Assembly (NCBI GenBank): GCA_949077035.1
Contig: CARUPR010000002.1
Coordinates: 1-64,000, forward strand
DNA from: an uncultured Eubacteriales bacterium
GTDB lineage: Bacteria > Bacillota > Clostridia > Christensenellales > UBA1242
Direction: 5' to 3'
DNA length: 64,000 nt
A program made the position numbers and the translations under genes. Of this stretch, positions 35,613 to 43,681 are shown piece by piece (within the stretch, counting starts at the first letter, position 1; each line of letters starts with the position of its first letter). Under the pieces are notes generated by a model. That model did no database searches. It was not told the origin of the DNA and saw nothing but the letters and a program-made list of their open reading frames with translations.

Positions 35613-36227
35613 ATGAATTATAAATTTTTAAGTGTAGACTTTCAAAATGAATTTGCTGATAAAAATGGAAAATTTTTTAATGGCGGCAAAAGCATTGATT
35701 TTATACAAAAAACTCTTATACCATTTTTACAAAAAAACAACATAAAGGTTTGTGAAATTATATCTGATTATCGTCTGCCTCGAAAAAAAAGTTCATCTGC
35801 AGGTTGCATACCTGGGGAATTTGGATTTCAATCTGCTTTGCCAGAAAATGTAAGAGATGTTTCGCCTTGGATTAAGTGCATGAATAGTCCGATATGGATT
35901 AGAAAGAATATAGGCAAAAAAGATAAGAAGGCTGGCATACCTTATCAAGATGCAAAAAAATTTAATAAATGGTTGAAAAGTCACTTTGGACAGCCAAGTG
36001 AAGATTTAACTATCATTCTTTTTGGACTAACACTTGATTGCTGCGTTTTGTCTGTTGCTCAAGAATTGTATTGGCATGGCTATAGATTTAAAATATTAAT
36101 AGAAGCAACAGATGTTATGCCTAATAAAAATCAAGAGGAAGTTAAGAGGCAGTTGGTAGGTGGCCAGGTCCTTAATCATTGGCTTAAATTTATTAAATTT
36201 GAAGATTTAATTAAAGATTTTAAATAA
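35613..36227 (+). CDS. Isochorismatase-fold cysteine hydrolase (204 aa)
   Basis: Rossmann-like hydrolase of the isochorismatase/nicotinamidase superfamily. The acidic catalytic residue is D9 (LSVDFQNEF), and the nucleophile is expected in LTLDCCVLSVAQEL, near residue 142. The zinc site of true nicotinamidases (DxH) is not visible; the equivalent stretch reads SDYRLPRK. A nicotinamidase role is therefore less secure than for the fusion protein at 41411-42613. It begins an apparent four-gene operon with DraG, HAD nucleotidase and NADAR (23-nt, 59-nt and 15-nt gaps), suggesting action on NAD breakdown products. Confidence 0.78.
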   Translation: MNYKFLSVDFQNEFADKNGKFFNGGKSIDFIQKTLIPFLQKNNIKVCEIISDYRLPRKKSSSAGCIPGEFGFQSALPENVRDVSPWIKCMNSPIWIRKNIGKKDKKAGIPYQDAKKFNKWLKSHFGQPSEDLTIILFGLTLDCCVLSVAQELYWHGYRFKILIEATDVMPNKNQEEVKRQLVGGQVLNHWLKFIKFEDLIKDFK

Positions 36228-36250
36228 AAACTCTAAATTTTGGAGGGGAA

Positions 36251-37060
36251 ATGTTAGGTGCAATTATTGGTGATTTGGCAGGCTCAGTTTATGAATTTGA
36301 CCAATATAAAAAAATAAGAAAAATTGAATTGAAAAATATTATCGATGATGATGCTTTTTTCAGTGATGATACAATATTGACAATTGCAATCGCTGATGCG
36401 ATTTTATGTGGAGGGGGAAATTTATATAAAAATAAGCTTAAGGAATATGCCAAAAAATATATGAATTTAATTCCGCAAAATGTCCCTTATTTTAAAAAGA
36501 TGTTTTCGCCAGATTTTGAGAAATGGACTTATGGCGATTTTCAAGGCAGCAGCAATGGAAATGGTGCAATGATGAGGATATCGCCGGTGGGCGAAATGTT
36601 TTTATCAAAGGAAGAAGTTTTAAAAAATACATATCTGGCAATATCGCCTTCCCATAATAATGAAGATGCAATAAAATATGCAAGCTTGGTCGCTTTGATT
36701 ATTTTTTATTCAAGCAGATGTGGTATGAAAAGGGAAGAGATTATTAAAGAATTGAATATTGAGATAAAAAAGCCTGATATAAAAAATTTTAATTATACTT
36801 GCAATGATACAATTGATGTCTGTTTATATTCCGTGTTTAATTCAAACAGCTTTGAAGAAAGCATAAAACTTGCCATTTCATTTGGTGGTGATACAGATAC
36901 CAATGCTTGCATTGTCGGAAGCATGGCAGAGGCAATCTTTGGCATCCCAGAATATTTGAAAACATGGGCATTAGAAAAATTGCCAGCTGAATTTATTGAA
37001 ATTATTGAAAGGTTTGAGCGTGCAAAAGAAGATAATGCAAAACAGGCGAAATTGAAATAA
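36251..37060 (+). CDS. ADP-ribosylglycohydrolase, DraG family (269 aa)
   Basis: Removes ADP-ribose from modified macromolecules or hydrolyses related N-glycosides, using two metal ions. The all-alpha fold markers are present: MLGAIIGDLAGSVYEF, the metal-binding FFSDDTILT (S38-D39-D40-T41), GSSNGNGAMMRISPVG, SPSHNNEDA and the second metal motif SFGGDTDTNA near residue 213. All key acidic residues appear intact, so activity is expected. GGAGG RBS. Its place between an isochorismatase-fold hydrolase and a NADAR protein argues for a role in reversing or recycling ADP-ribosylation. Confidence 0.92.
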   Translation: MLGAIIGDLAGSVYEFDQYKKIRKIELKNIIDDDAFFSDDTILTIAIADAILCGGGNLYKNKLKEYAKKYMNLIPQNVPYFKKMFSPDFEKWTYGDFQGSSNGNGAMMRISPVGEMFLSKEEVLKNTYLAISPSHNNEDAIKYASLVALIIFYSSRCGMKREEIIKELNIEIKKPDIKNFNYTCNDTIDVCLYSVFNSNSFEESIKLAISFGGDTDTNACIVGSMAEAIFGIPEYLKTWALEKLPAEFIEIIERFERAKEDNAKQAKLK

Positions 37061-37119
37061 AAAATCATAATAAATTAAAATAAATCGAAAATAATATGAA
37101 AATTTAAAGGAGATAAAAC

Positions 37120-37752
37120 ATGAGAATAGGAATTGATATAGATGGAGTATTGACAGATTTGGATAGCTTTCAATTTGATTTTTTCAGTAAGTTTTGTGTT
37201 GAAAATAAAATACCATACAATATTAAAACAAGCAAATATGACATTTCAAAATCTTTTGGCTTAGGAGATGCTGAAGAAAACAAATTTTGGGATATATATT
37301 TAGATTATTATGCTAAACAAGAAAGGGCAAGAAGATTTGCTTCAGAAGTGATTAAGAAATTGAAAGAAGAAGGTCATGAAGTTTATATTATTACCGCAAG
37401 ATGGTTGACAAACAGAGATGATGCCTTGGGTGAAAATATGAGAAACACAGTCAAAAAATGGCTTGATGAAAACGATATAGTTTATGATAAACTGATTTTT
37501 TCAAAGGCAAAGAAAGAGAAAAAAATTGATGAAATCAGGGAAAACAATATTGATGTTATGATTGAAGACAGCCCAAGCAACATAAACGAGCTTTCAAAAA
37601 TTATCCCTGTTGTATGTTTTGATGCTTCATATAATAAAAAATGCAAAGGCGAAAATATCCATAGATGTTTTAGCTGGTATGATGTTTATAATAAAATAAA
37701 CCAGTTAAGCAAGCAAAAATATAATGAAGAAGAATGTATTCAAAATATTTAA
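37120..37752 (+). CDS. HAD-superfamily nucleotidase, NT5C-like (210 aa)
   Basis: A phosphatase of the haloacid dehalogenase fold with nucleophile motif I GIDIDGVLTDLDSF (first Asp of DID near residue 6), a motif II IITARWL and a motif IV IDVMIEDSPSN. The layout resembles 5'(3')-deoxyribonucleotidases of the NT5C group. In this operon a nucleoside monophosphate such as NMN or NaMN is an attractive substrate, but the sequence alone does not show it. RBS AGGAG; 15 nt before the NADAR gene. Confidence 0.8.
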   Translation: MRIGIDIDGVLTDLDSFQFDFFSKFCVENKIPYNIKTSKYDISKSFGLGDAEENKFWDIYLDYYAKQERARRFASEVIKKLKEEGHEVYIITARWLTNRDDALGENMRNTVKKWLDENDIVYDKLIFSKAKKEKKIDEIRENNIDVMIEDSPSNINELSKIIPVVCFDASYNKKCKGENIHRCFSWYDVYNKINQLSKQKYNEEECIQNI

Positions 37753-37767
37753 AAGGAAGATAGGAAA

Positions 37768-38328
37768 GTGAATAATTTAACAAACAAAATAAGAAAGAAA
37801 AAATTTTATCAAAGAAAAACATCGGTATCAAAAAATCTTGTTAAATATAGAGATTATATCCTTGTTGAGAATATACAAAAATATGAATTTATTGGCTTTT
37901 ACCCAAGAGAATTTTTTTGCTTTGATAATTTTTCATCTTTTGCTATTGTTTATAAAGGCACCAAATATCTTACCGTTGAGCATGCCTATCAAGCTATGAA
38001 ATTTGTTGATACTGCACCAGAAATAGCAAAAAAGATTGTTGAAAGCAATTCGGCGGTTGAGGCAAAGATAATAGCTCGAAGAAATGCTGATAAACAAAAC
38101 AAAGACTGGACAAAGATAAGCGCGCAAGTTATGGAAGAATTGTTGAGGGCAAAGATTGCTCAACATGAATATGTTAAGACTAAGCTTCTTGAAACAAAGG
38201 ATATGCTGATTTGTGAAGATTCGCCAACTGACAGCTTTTGGGGGATAGGGCCAAACAGAGATGGCGAAAATATGCTTGGCAAGATTTGGATGAAATTGAG
38301 AGATGAACTTATTGCATCAGAAAAATAG
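37768..38328 (+). CDS. NADAR-domain protein, YbiA-like (186 aa)
   Basis: NADAR proteins cleave N-glycosidic bonds; some remove ADP-ribose from guanine in DNA as antitoxins of DarT2, and YbiA/RibX relatives act on riboflavin intermediates. The core is complete: FYPREFFCFDNFSSFAI, the YLTVEHAYQAMKF box, the RAKIAQHEY region, then DSFWGIGPNRDGENMLGKIWM. An N-terminal basic extension of about 45 residues precedes it. A GTG start follows the AAGGAAG site. No DarT-like toxin is adjacent; the DraG enzyme two genes upstream is the natural functional partner. Confidence 0.88.
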   Translation: MNNLTNKIRKKKFYQRKTSVSKNLVKYRDYILVENIQKYEFIGFYPREFFCFDNFSSFAIVYKGTKYLTVEHAYQAMKFVDTAPEIAKKIVESNSAVEAKIIARRNADKQNKDWTKISAQVMEELLRAKIAQHEYVKTKLLETKDMLICEDSPTDSFWGIGPNRDGENMLGKIWMKLRDELIASEK

Positions 38329-38336
38329 AAAGAAAA

Positions 38337-38366
38337 AAAGTTGCTTAATTTAAAGCAACTTTTTTG
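38337..38366 (+). terminator. Terminator of the NADAR operon
   Basis: A 7-bp GC-containing stem (GTTGCTT 38340-38346 with AAGCAAC 38353-38359) is extended by A-T pairs and followed by six T. Confidence 0.85.
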
Positions 38367-38547
38367 TTGTGCACCTAAATATAAACTTGGAATGTTTATT
38401 TTTTATTGGCGCACTAGATTTAAAATTTTATTATAAAAATTTCAAATTATATGATAATATATTGAAAAACCACATAAAATTGTGATTTTTTTTAAAAATT
38501 AAGGCGAATTTAACAAATTATTAATAAAAAATTAACAATACAAACAA

Positions 38548-39096
38548 TCAATCTTTGATATATTTTTTCAATTTTTTATTAATAATTTTTTGAAGGGTAT
38601 CCATCTTTCTGTTGGTTTTTATTTTAATGACAGGGGCATTGCAGGAAGAAATTACATATTTTTGAGAGGCTTTACTTCTTATATCTAGACCAAGTTTGTT
38701 ATAATTTTTGGCAATGTCTAAAAAGATAAGAAAATTTTTCTTTACCTCTTCGTCAGAATGTTCTAAACTATGTCTGCCTTTTTCATTATCCCTATTTAAT
38801 ATCCTTTTAATTCTGATTTTTGTTGGGCATTTTAAATAAATTATCAAATCAATATATTCAAAGGTGATAGGGTTTGAATGGAGTGAGCCAGTTATGATTA
38901 AATTATTAGAATTTTTTATCCTTTCAAGCAGAAGTCTATTGCTTTCCTCAATAGGTCGCATTTCTTGAAATTCAGGTATTGTTTGTTCCCACTTATAAAA
39001 GTCACTTTCTATAATGTCATAACCAAGTGATTTGCTTAAAATTTCGCCAATTGTCGAAGTTCCGCTTCCACTCGGCCCCATAATATGAATAATCAC
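38548..39096 (-). CDS. P-loop kinase, adenylate-kinase-like (182 aa)
   Basis: A small NMP-kinase-type ATPase with Walker A GPSGSGTST (residues 7-15), a substrate segment with ESDFYKW and an Arg-rich lid (KIRIKRILNRDNEKGRHSLEH). The target metabolite is not evident. It follows pncB on the same strand after 188 nt, and the NMN adenylyltransferase upstream lacks the kinase half of NadR, so a nucleoside kinase role in NAD salvage is possible. It does not resemble the known ribosylnicotinamide kinase motif closely. No strong promoter was found directly upstream. Confidence 0.65.
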   Translation of the reverse strand: MIIHIMGPSGSGTSTIGEILSKSLGYDIIESDFYKWEQTIPEFQEMRPIEESNRLLLERIKNSNNLIITGSLHSNPITFEYIDLIIYLKCPTKIRIKRILNRDNEKGRHSLEHSDEEVKKNFLIFLDIAKNYNKLGLDIRSKASQKYVISSCNAPVIKIKTNRKMDTLQKIINKKLKKYIKD

Positions 39097-39284
39097 AATA
39101 TTTCTCCTTTTGTTTGAATTTTAAATAAAATATCGAAAATTTAACTAATTTTTATAAATTTTTGCGATTTTTATTAATATTTTCTCAAAATTATATTTAA
39201 TTAGTCAAATTTTCGTATTTTTTATTAATAAATATTTATTCTTTATAAGGTGATTTTATCACATTTTTGAGGGATAGTCAATTA

Positions 39285-40763
39285 TTATTTTTCTATCTCA
39301 TTTATTGTGTTTTTTGCTATATTTGCATTTCCTTTGTTGTGCTCTTCAAGCAAACGTTCTTTAAGCTCTGCAAGCTTTGGGCTAAGATTGATAGTGATAG
39401 TTTGAGCATTTGTAAGTCTTAAATTTTCCTCTTTTAAAGTATTAATTTGTTTTGCAACAAAATCTCGTTTTTGAGCAGGGGCTTTAAAATCATAGATGAT
39501 TTTTCCATTTTCCATCATCTTATGTCTGATTTTTACAGGTGTGTAATCGGTTATTGTATAAGTTTTCCAAGAAGAATTTGGGTCTTTAATTTCTATTGGA
39601 CCTCTTGCAACTTTTTCACCATAAAGTTTTAATATGTCGGTAAGAATTTTTCCATCTTTATCATAAAGGCGGACAATGTCTTTAAAGCCTGGATTTGTCA
39701 CCTTTTCAATATTGTCAGAAATTTTGATTTTTGGCACTAAAGCTCCCTTTTCATTTTCAAGAGCGGTGAGTTTGTATACACCACCAAATACAGGTTCTGA
39801 TTTTGCAGTAATCAAGTTTTCACCAACGCCAAATGTGTCAATAGGTGCACCTTGTTTAAGAAGGTCAGAGATAAGATATTCATCAAGAGAATTTGAAACG
39901 CAAATTTTTGTATCATACATTCCTGCTGCATCAAACATCTTTCTTGCCTGTTTTGATAAGTATGCAAGGTCGCCACTATCAATTCTTATTCCGGCAAGTT
40001 TTTTGCCCATTGGTTCTAAGATTTCTTTTGCAACTTTGATTGCATTTTGGACTCCGCTTCCCAAAGTATCATAGGTGTCAACAAGGAAGGTTGCATTGTC
40101 AGGGAAAGAGAGGGCATAAGCTTTGAAAGCTTCATATTCATTATCAAAACTTTGAATAAAGCTGTGAGCCATTGTGCCTAATACTGGGACGCCAAATTCC
40201 ATACCAGTCATTGTGCAGGCAGTGCCTACAGCACCACCAATGTAAGCATCAAGTGCACCTTCATTGGCAGCAGATTCACCATGAGCTCTTCTTGTCCCAA
40301 ATTCCATAACAGCTCTTCCTTGTGCTGAACGCACAATTCTGTTTGACTTGGTTGTGACAAGTGAAGAACGATTCATAATTGTAAGAAGTTTGGTTTCAAC
40401 AATTTGAGCTTCAACAATAGGTGCAACAACAGTCAAAATAGGTTCGTTTGGAAATGTAACAGTTCCATCTTGAACGGCATAAACATCACCGGTAAATTTT
40501 ATTGTTGAAAGATAATCTAAATAATCCTCTGTAAAAAGATTGAGGCTTCTCAAATAATCTATTTCTTCCTTTTCAAATTTAAAATCTTTTAAAAATTCAA
40601 CTGCAGCTTGAACATTTCCTGCAAGAGTAAATGCAGCTTTATCTGGACATCTTCTATAAAATAGGTCAAAACAAGCCTTTCTTTTTTCCAAGCCTTGATT
40701 AAAATAAGCTTGCCCCATTGTAAGTTCGTAAAAATCAATTAACATATTATTTTTTTTGCTCAT
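39285..40763 (-). CDS. pncB: Nicotinate phosphoribosyltransferase (492 aa)
   Basis: Condenses nicotinate with PRPP to NaMN in the Preiss-Handler pathway. Recognised by LIDFYELTMGQAYF, FGTRRAHGESAANEGALDAYIGG, the catalytic-His region GTMAHSFIQSF, and SGDLAYLSKQARKMFDAAG with PRPP-loop neighbours. Length matches the bacterial two-domain form. Its start overlaps the stop of the NMN adenylyltransferase gene as ATGA, so the two are translationally coupled. It is the third gene of the leftward operon that starts at the palindrome-bearing promoter (42658-42686). Confidence 0.94.
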   Translation of the reverse strand: MSKKNNMLIDFYELTMGQAYFNQGLEKRKACFDLFYRRCPDKAAFTLAGNVQAAVEFLKDFKFEKEEIDYLRSLNLFTEDYLDYLSTIKFTGDVYAVQDGTVTFPNEPILTVVAPIVEAQIVETKLLTIMNRSSLVTTKSNRIVRSAQGRAVMEFGTRRAHGESAANEGALDAYIGGAVGTACTMTGMEFGVPVLGTMAHSFIQSFDNEYEAFKAYALSFPDNATFLVDTYDTLGSGVQNAIKVAKEILEPMGKKLAGIRIDSGDLAYLSKQARKMFDAAGMYDTKICVSNSLDEYLISDLLKQGAPIDTFGVGENLITAKSEPVFGGVYKLTALENEKGALVPKIKISDNIEKVTNPGFKDIVRLYDKDGKILTDILKLYGEKVARGPIEIKDPNSSWKTYTITDYTPVKIRHKMMENGKIIYDFKAPAQKRDFVAKQINTLKEENLRLTNAQTITINLSPKLAELKERLLEEHNKGNANIAKNTINEIEK

Positions 40764-41395
40764 AATTCTATCTCCTTATCATTTTGTTTTTTAGTTTGAT
40801 TTTTTATTTGTTTTTCAAATTGTCTGTTTATTTGTTTTGTTGTTTGTTTATCCAATTGTTTATTCAATCGTTTATCCATTTGTCTATTAAATTGTTTATC
40901 CAATTGCTTTTTTATATCATCATAACCTTCAGGGATGACATATTTTAGATATTCTTTTTTATTTCTTATATCAGTGCCATGCACTGCAATTGCATCGCGG
41001 TCAATCGCAACAAATTCACACTCAGGGAAATATAGTTCGTTTAACTGGCGATAACTTTCATCTGCATATTTTGCAGTTATTTGGTCTTTTATTACTTCCT
41101 TAAATCTTTTTGACCATTCTTCAAGTCCTTCAGGGAAGCTTTTTAAACCACTTTCATCAAGGAAGACAAACTTTATATTGTTGTTTCCTTGATAGTGTTT
41201 TTTCAGCCACTCTAATCTCTGCATTGGTGTAAAGTATGGAAATGAAGATTTTTCACATTTTTCCTTTGAACGTTTTGGGTCTTCTGAAAGGACAATGACT
41301 GCTTTTTCACATTCATTAATTACTCTATCAATCACACTGAGATGGCCGATGTGGGGTGGTAGAAATTTGCCTACAAAGCAACCTATTTTTTTCAT
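40760..41395 (-). CDS. NMN/NaMN adenylyltransferase, NadR-like N-terminal domain, with repeat tail (211 aa)
   Basis: Transfers AMP from ATP to (nicotinate) mononucleotide. The nucleotidylyltransferase motif GKFLPPHIGH (H15, H18) and the late HGTDIRNKKEYLKYV, equivalent to the ISxTxxR motif, are present. It resembles the adenylyltransferase part of NadR, but the ribosylnicotinamide kinase domain is missing. In its place the last 45-50 residues are a tetrapeptide-periodic Gln/Lys/Asn tail (KQLD, KQFN, RQMD, KRLN, KQLD ...). This tail is encoded by degenerate 12-bp repeats. Second gene of the operon, 15 nt after the nicotinamidase-Nudix gene. Confidence 0.85.
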   Translation of the reverse strand: MKKIGCFVGKFLPPHIGHLSVIDRVINECEKAVIVLSEDPKRSKEKCEKSSFPYFTPMQRLEWLKKHYQGNNNIKFVFLDESGLKSFPEGLEEWSKRFKEVIKDQITAKYADESYRQLNELYFPECEFVAIDRDAIAVHGTDIRNKKEYLKYVIPEGYDDIKKQLDKQFNRQMDKRLNKQLDKQTTKQINRQFEKQIKNQTKKQNDKEIEL

Positions 41396-41410
41396 AAATT
41401 TCGCCTCACT

Positions 41411-42613
41411 TTATTTATTAAAAAACTCATCATAAAGAAAGTTTTCAACTTCTTTGTCTTCATATTCTTGAAGTTTCTTTTCAAGTTGTTTGATTCTTTG
41501 TTTATAAACAAAGTTTCTAAGGCCATATTTGCTTCTCACACAAAATTTTTCATTGTCTAAAAGTTTTTCAATATCTTCAAGTTTTACTGGCACAACTTCA
41601 ATTTTTTCATCTCCTTGAAGATTCTGTTTGCCTGTCATTGTGACTTCAGCTTCATATAGTTCTGCATTTTCATCAGTCAATCCCAAAGAAGAATATGCTG
41701 CAGTTTCTGTCCTCTTGATGTGTTTTACTTTTGCTCCGATTTCTTCATCAAGCTCTCTTATTGCACTTGTCATGCTATCTTCGCCTTCATCCACAAGTCC
41801 TGCAGGTATTCCATAAACATAATCACCGATGGCACGTTTAAATTCTTTAATAAGATATACAACCATTGAACCATTTACATAAGAATATGGTATCATGTGC
41901 ACTGCATCTGGTTTTAGGGTAGGTTGCACGATTTCAGGAAGTTTGCGTCTTGTAACCATTTCGTATTTAATTAAATTGTTTCCGTCTTGATAAGTCACTT
42001 CAAACATATTTAAAAATTTTCTGTCAGTAAGTTTTTTGATGCTTATTGGTTTTAAAGTATTCATATAGGTAATCTCAACTCCAAGTTCTTCAAGTTCTTT
42101 AAGTGCCTGACTATTTACTTTGTCAGCTTCATGATTTGGTGCATTAAAGGTATCAACACTGTTTTCAGAGATAGAAATCTTTGTCCCAATTTTATTTTCA
42201 GCAAAATATTTTACCAAACTTTGAGTAAGTGAACTTACGCATATATCTGTGCAGCATCCAGTGATTTCTATATTGTCAAATTTGTTATTCTCTAAAATTG
42301 CCTTCATCATAATTGTATTAAATCCATTTGTTGTATTTTTGTTTATGACAAGCATATCCTTTTCATATGGTTTAAGCTGGTCTATAAGCTCACACTCGCG
42401 GCTACCTTTTATGCAGTGGGGTGGGAATAACTTAAATTCCTCGTCATTTTCATCATGAGTATCTTTAAAGGCAATTATCATGTCACCATTTTGCTTTGCC
42501 TTTTCAATCTTATGGACTATTGATGGAACAATTGAATTAATACGGCTGTCTGCCAATGCTCCTTCATTGATGAATCCATTTACCATGTCAACTACTATTA
42601 ATAAATTTTTCAT
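41411..42613 (-). CDS. Bifunctional nicotinamidase / Nudix hydrolase fusion (400 aa)
   Basis: Residues 1 to about 190 are a nicotinamidase: D9 (VVDMVNGF), the zinc ligands D51 and H53 (KDTHDE) and H66 (FPPHC), K92, and the nucleophile C125 in GCCTDICVSSL. After a linker, residues about 200-375 form a Nudix domain with a complete box (GLVDEGE, seven residues, RELDEEIGA), of the ADP-ribose pyrophosphatase type. The protein would deamidate nicotinamide for PncB and hydrolyse ADP-ribose or a similar dinucleotide, linking NAD breakdown to salvage. A short coiled tail ends it. First gene of the leftward NAD operon, directly behind the operator. Confidence 0.9.
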   Translation of the reverse strand: MKNLLIVVDMVNGFINEGALADSRINSIVPSIVHKIEKAKQNGDMIIAFKDTHDENDEEFKLFPPHCIKGSRECELIDQLKPYEKDMLVINKNTTNGFNTIMMKAILENNKFDNIEITGCCTDICVSSLTQSLVKYFAENKIGTKISISENSVDTFNAPNHEADKVNSQALKELEELGVEITYMNTLKPISIKKLTDRKFLNMFEVTYQDGNNLIKYEMVTRRKLPEIVQPTLKPDAVHMIPYSYVNGSMVVYLIKEFKRAIGDYVYGIPAGLVDEGEDSMTSAIRELDEEIGAKVKHIKRTETAAYSSLGLTDENAELYEAEVTMTGKQNLQGDEKIEVVPVKLEDIEKLLDNEKFCVRSKYGLRNFVYKQRIKQLEKKLQEYEDKEVENFLYDEFFNK

Positions 42614-42642
42614 TTTTTCCTCCTTAAAATATGTATATGTCT

Positions 42643-42665
42643 GATATCATCAATATGATAATATC
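42643..42665 (-). promoter_or_regulatory. NrtR-type operator over the leftward NAD operon promoter
   Basis: Half-sites GATATCATCA (42643-42652) and TGATAATATC (42656-42665) are inverted around a 3-nt spacer with one mismatch. The site covers the -10 box of the promoter at 42658-42686. Confidence 0.75.
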
Positions 42666-42686
42666 ACATTAAAAATAATTTGTCAA
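42658..42686 (-). promoter_or_regulatory. Promoter of the nicotinamidase-Nudix/NMNAT/pncB operon
   Basis: On the minus strand a perfect -35 TTGACA (42681-42686) and -10 TATTAT (42658-42663) have a 17-nt spacer; the -10 lies within the operator. Confidence 0.8.
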
Positions 42687-42704
42687 CTATTTTTTTAAAA
42701 TTTC

Positions 42705-42733
42705 TTGACAAAATATTATCATTGTGATAATAT
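42705..42733 (+). promoter_or_regulatory. Promoter of nadE
   Basis: A perfect -35 TTGACA (42705-42710) and -10 TAATAT (42728-42733) have a 17-nt spacer. The operator fills most of the spacer and the -10. Confidence 0.75.
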
Positions 42734-42734
42734 C
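42712..42734 (+). promoter_or_regulatory. NrtR-type operator over the nadE promoter
   Basis: Half-sites AATATTATCA (42712-42721) and TGATAATATC (42725-42734) are inverted around TTG; nine base pairs per arm match perfectly. It shares its half-site with the operator at 42643-42665. Confidence 0.8.
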
Positions 42735-42754
42735 AATGGTGAAAGGAGATTATT

Positions 42755-43519
42755 ATGGATAAAAAAGAGATAGAAAAAATCAAATTATGGATAAGCGACT
42801 ATATAAAAAACGCTCATGCAAATGGTGTAATTCTTGGAATGAGCGGGGGAAAGGATAGTCTTATCACAGCAAAACTTTGTGTTGATGCACTTGGCAAGGA
42901 TAAAGTTTTGGGCGTCATTATGCCAAATGGCGAAATGAAGGATTGTCAAGTAGCCATTGAAAGCTGTCAATTATTAGGAATAAGATATTATAATATAAAT
43001 ATTAATAATCTATATAAAGATATGCTTGACAATATTTCACCAATATTAAAAAATGAAGATAAACCTCTCAGCACAGTAACAACATACAATGTCCCTCCAA
43101 GACTTAGAATGGTTTCATTATATGCCATTGCAGGAAGCCTTGGTTATCTTGTTGCAAACACTTCAAATCTTTCAGAAGCTATGGTTGGTTATACCACTAA
43201 ATGGGGCGATAATGTTGGCGACTTTGCTGTTCTTGCAAATTATACAAAAGATGAAGTGTGTCAGCTTGGTCTTTTGCTTGGTCTTCCAGAAAATCTTGTA
43301 AATAAGGTCCCAGATGATGGTTTGACAGGAAAGACAGATGAAGATAAACTAGGCTTCAGTTATCAAGAACTTGATAATCTTATAAGAAATGGTAAAAAGG
43401 GTGAAAAATATGACCTTATCTCAAAAATGCATAGACTTTCAGAGCATAAAAGGGTGGGGACAGCAAAATTCCCAAATGATACAAAAAATTATTTCTATGA
43501 AGATGAAATTGAATTGTAA
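42755..43519 (+). CDS. nadE: NAD+ synthetase, ammonia-dependent form (254 aa)
   Basis: Amidates nicotinate adenine dinucleotide to NAD+, the last step of the pathway. The ATP-pyrophosphatase loop is SGGKDS (residues 30-35; Lys replaces the more usual Ile or Val), followed by VTTYNVPPRLRMVSLYAIAG, NTSNLSEAMVGYTTKWGD and the late KVPDDGLTGKTDEDKLGFSY. No glutaminase domain is attached, so free ammonia or a partner is the nitrogen source. AAGGAG RBS 7 nt upstream. Divergent from the pncB operon and followed by nrtR. Confidence 0.95.
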   Translation: MDKKEIEKIKLWISDYIKNAHANGVILGMSGGKDSLITAKLCVDALGKDKVLGVIMPNGEMKDCQVAIESCQLLGIRYYNININNLYKDMLDNISPILKNEDKPLSTVTTYNVPPRLRMVSLYAIAGSLGYLVANTSNLSEAMVGYTTKWGDNVGDFAVLANYTKDEVCQLGLLLGLPENLVNKVPDDGLTGKTDEDKLGFSYQELDNLIRNGKKGEKYDLISKMHRLSEHKRVGTAKFPNDTKNYFYEDEIEL

Positions 43520-43532
43520 AACAATTGATTAA

Positions 43533-43574
43533 CTTTTGATTAATTATTGATTATCTTTTGATTAATTATTGATT
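43533..43574. repeat. 20-bp direct repeat, two copies
   Basis: CTTTTGATTAATTATTGATT occurs at 43533-43552 and 43555-43574 in the nadE-nrtR gap. The gap is otherwise AT-rich; no operator copy is seen. Confidence 0.7.
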
Positions 43575-43681
43575 CAATTATTAATATTTAAAATATTGTT
43601 TAGAACATTATTTAAAATTGATTTGATTTTTATTAATCAAAGGTTATAATTTATACTGCTAATAAAAATTTGAGGTGAAAG

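Noticed and set aside
39250..39262. Palindrome GTGAT/ATCAC between pncB and the P-loop kinase gene as a third NrtR site
   Set aside because: It resembles one half-site region but the second half and the 3-nt spaced symmetry of the two good operators are missing, and no promoter is aligned with it.
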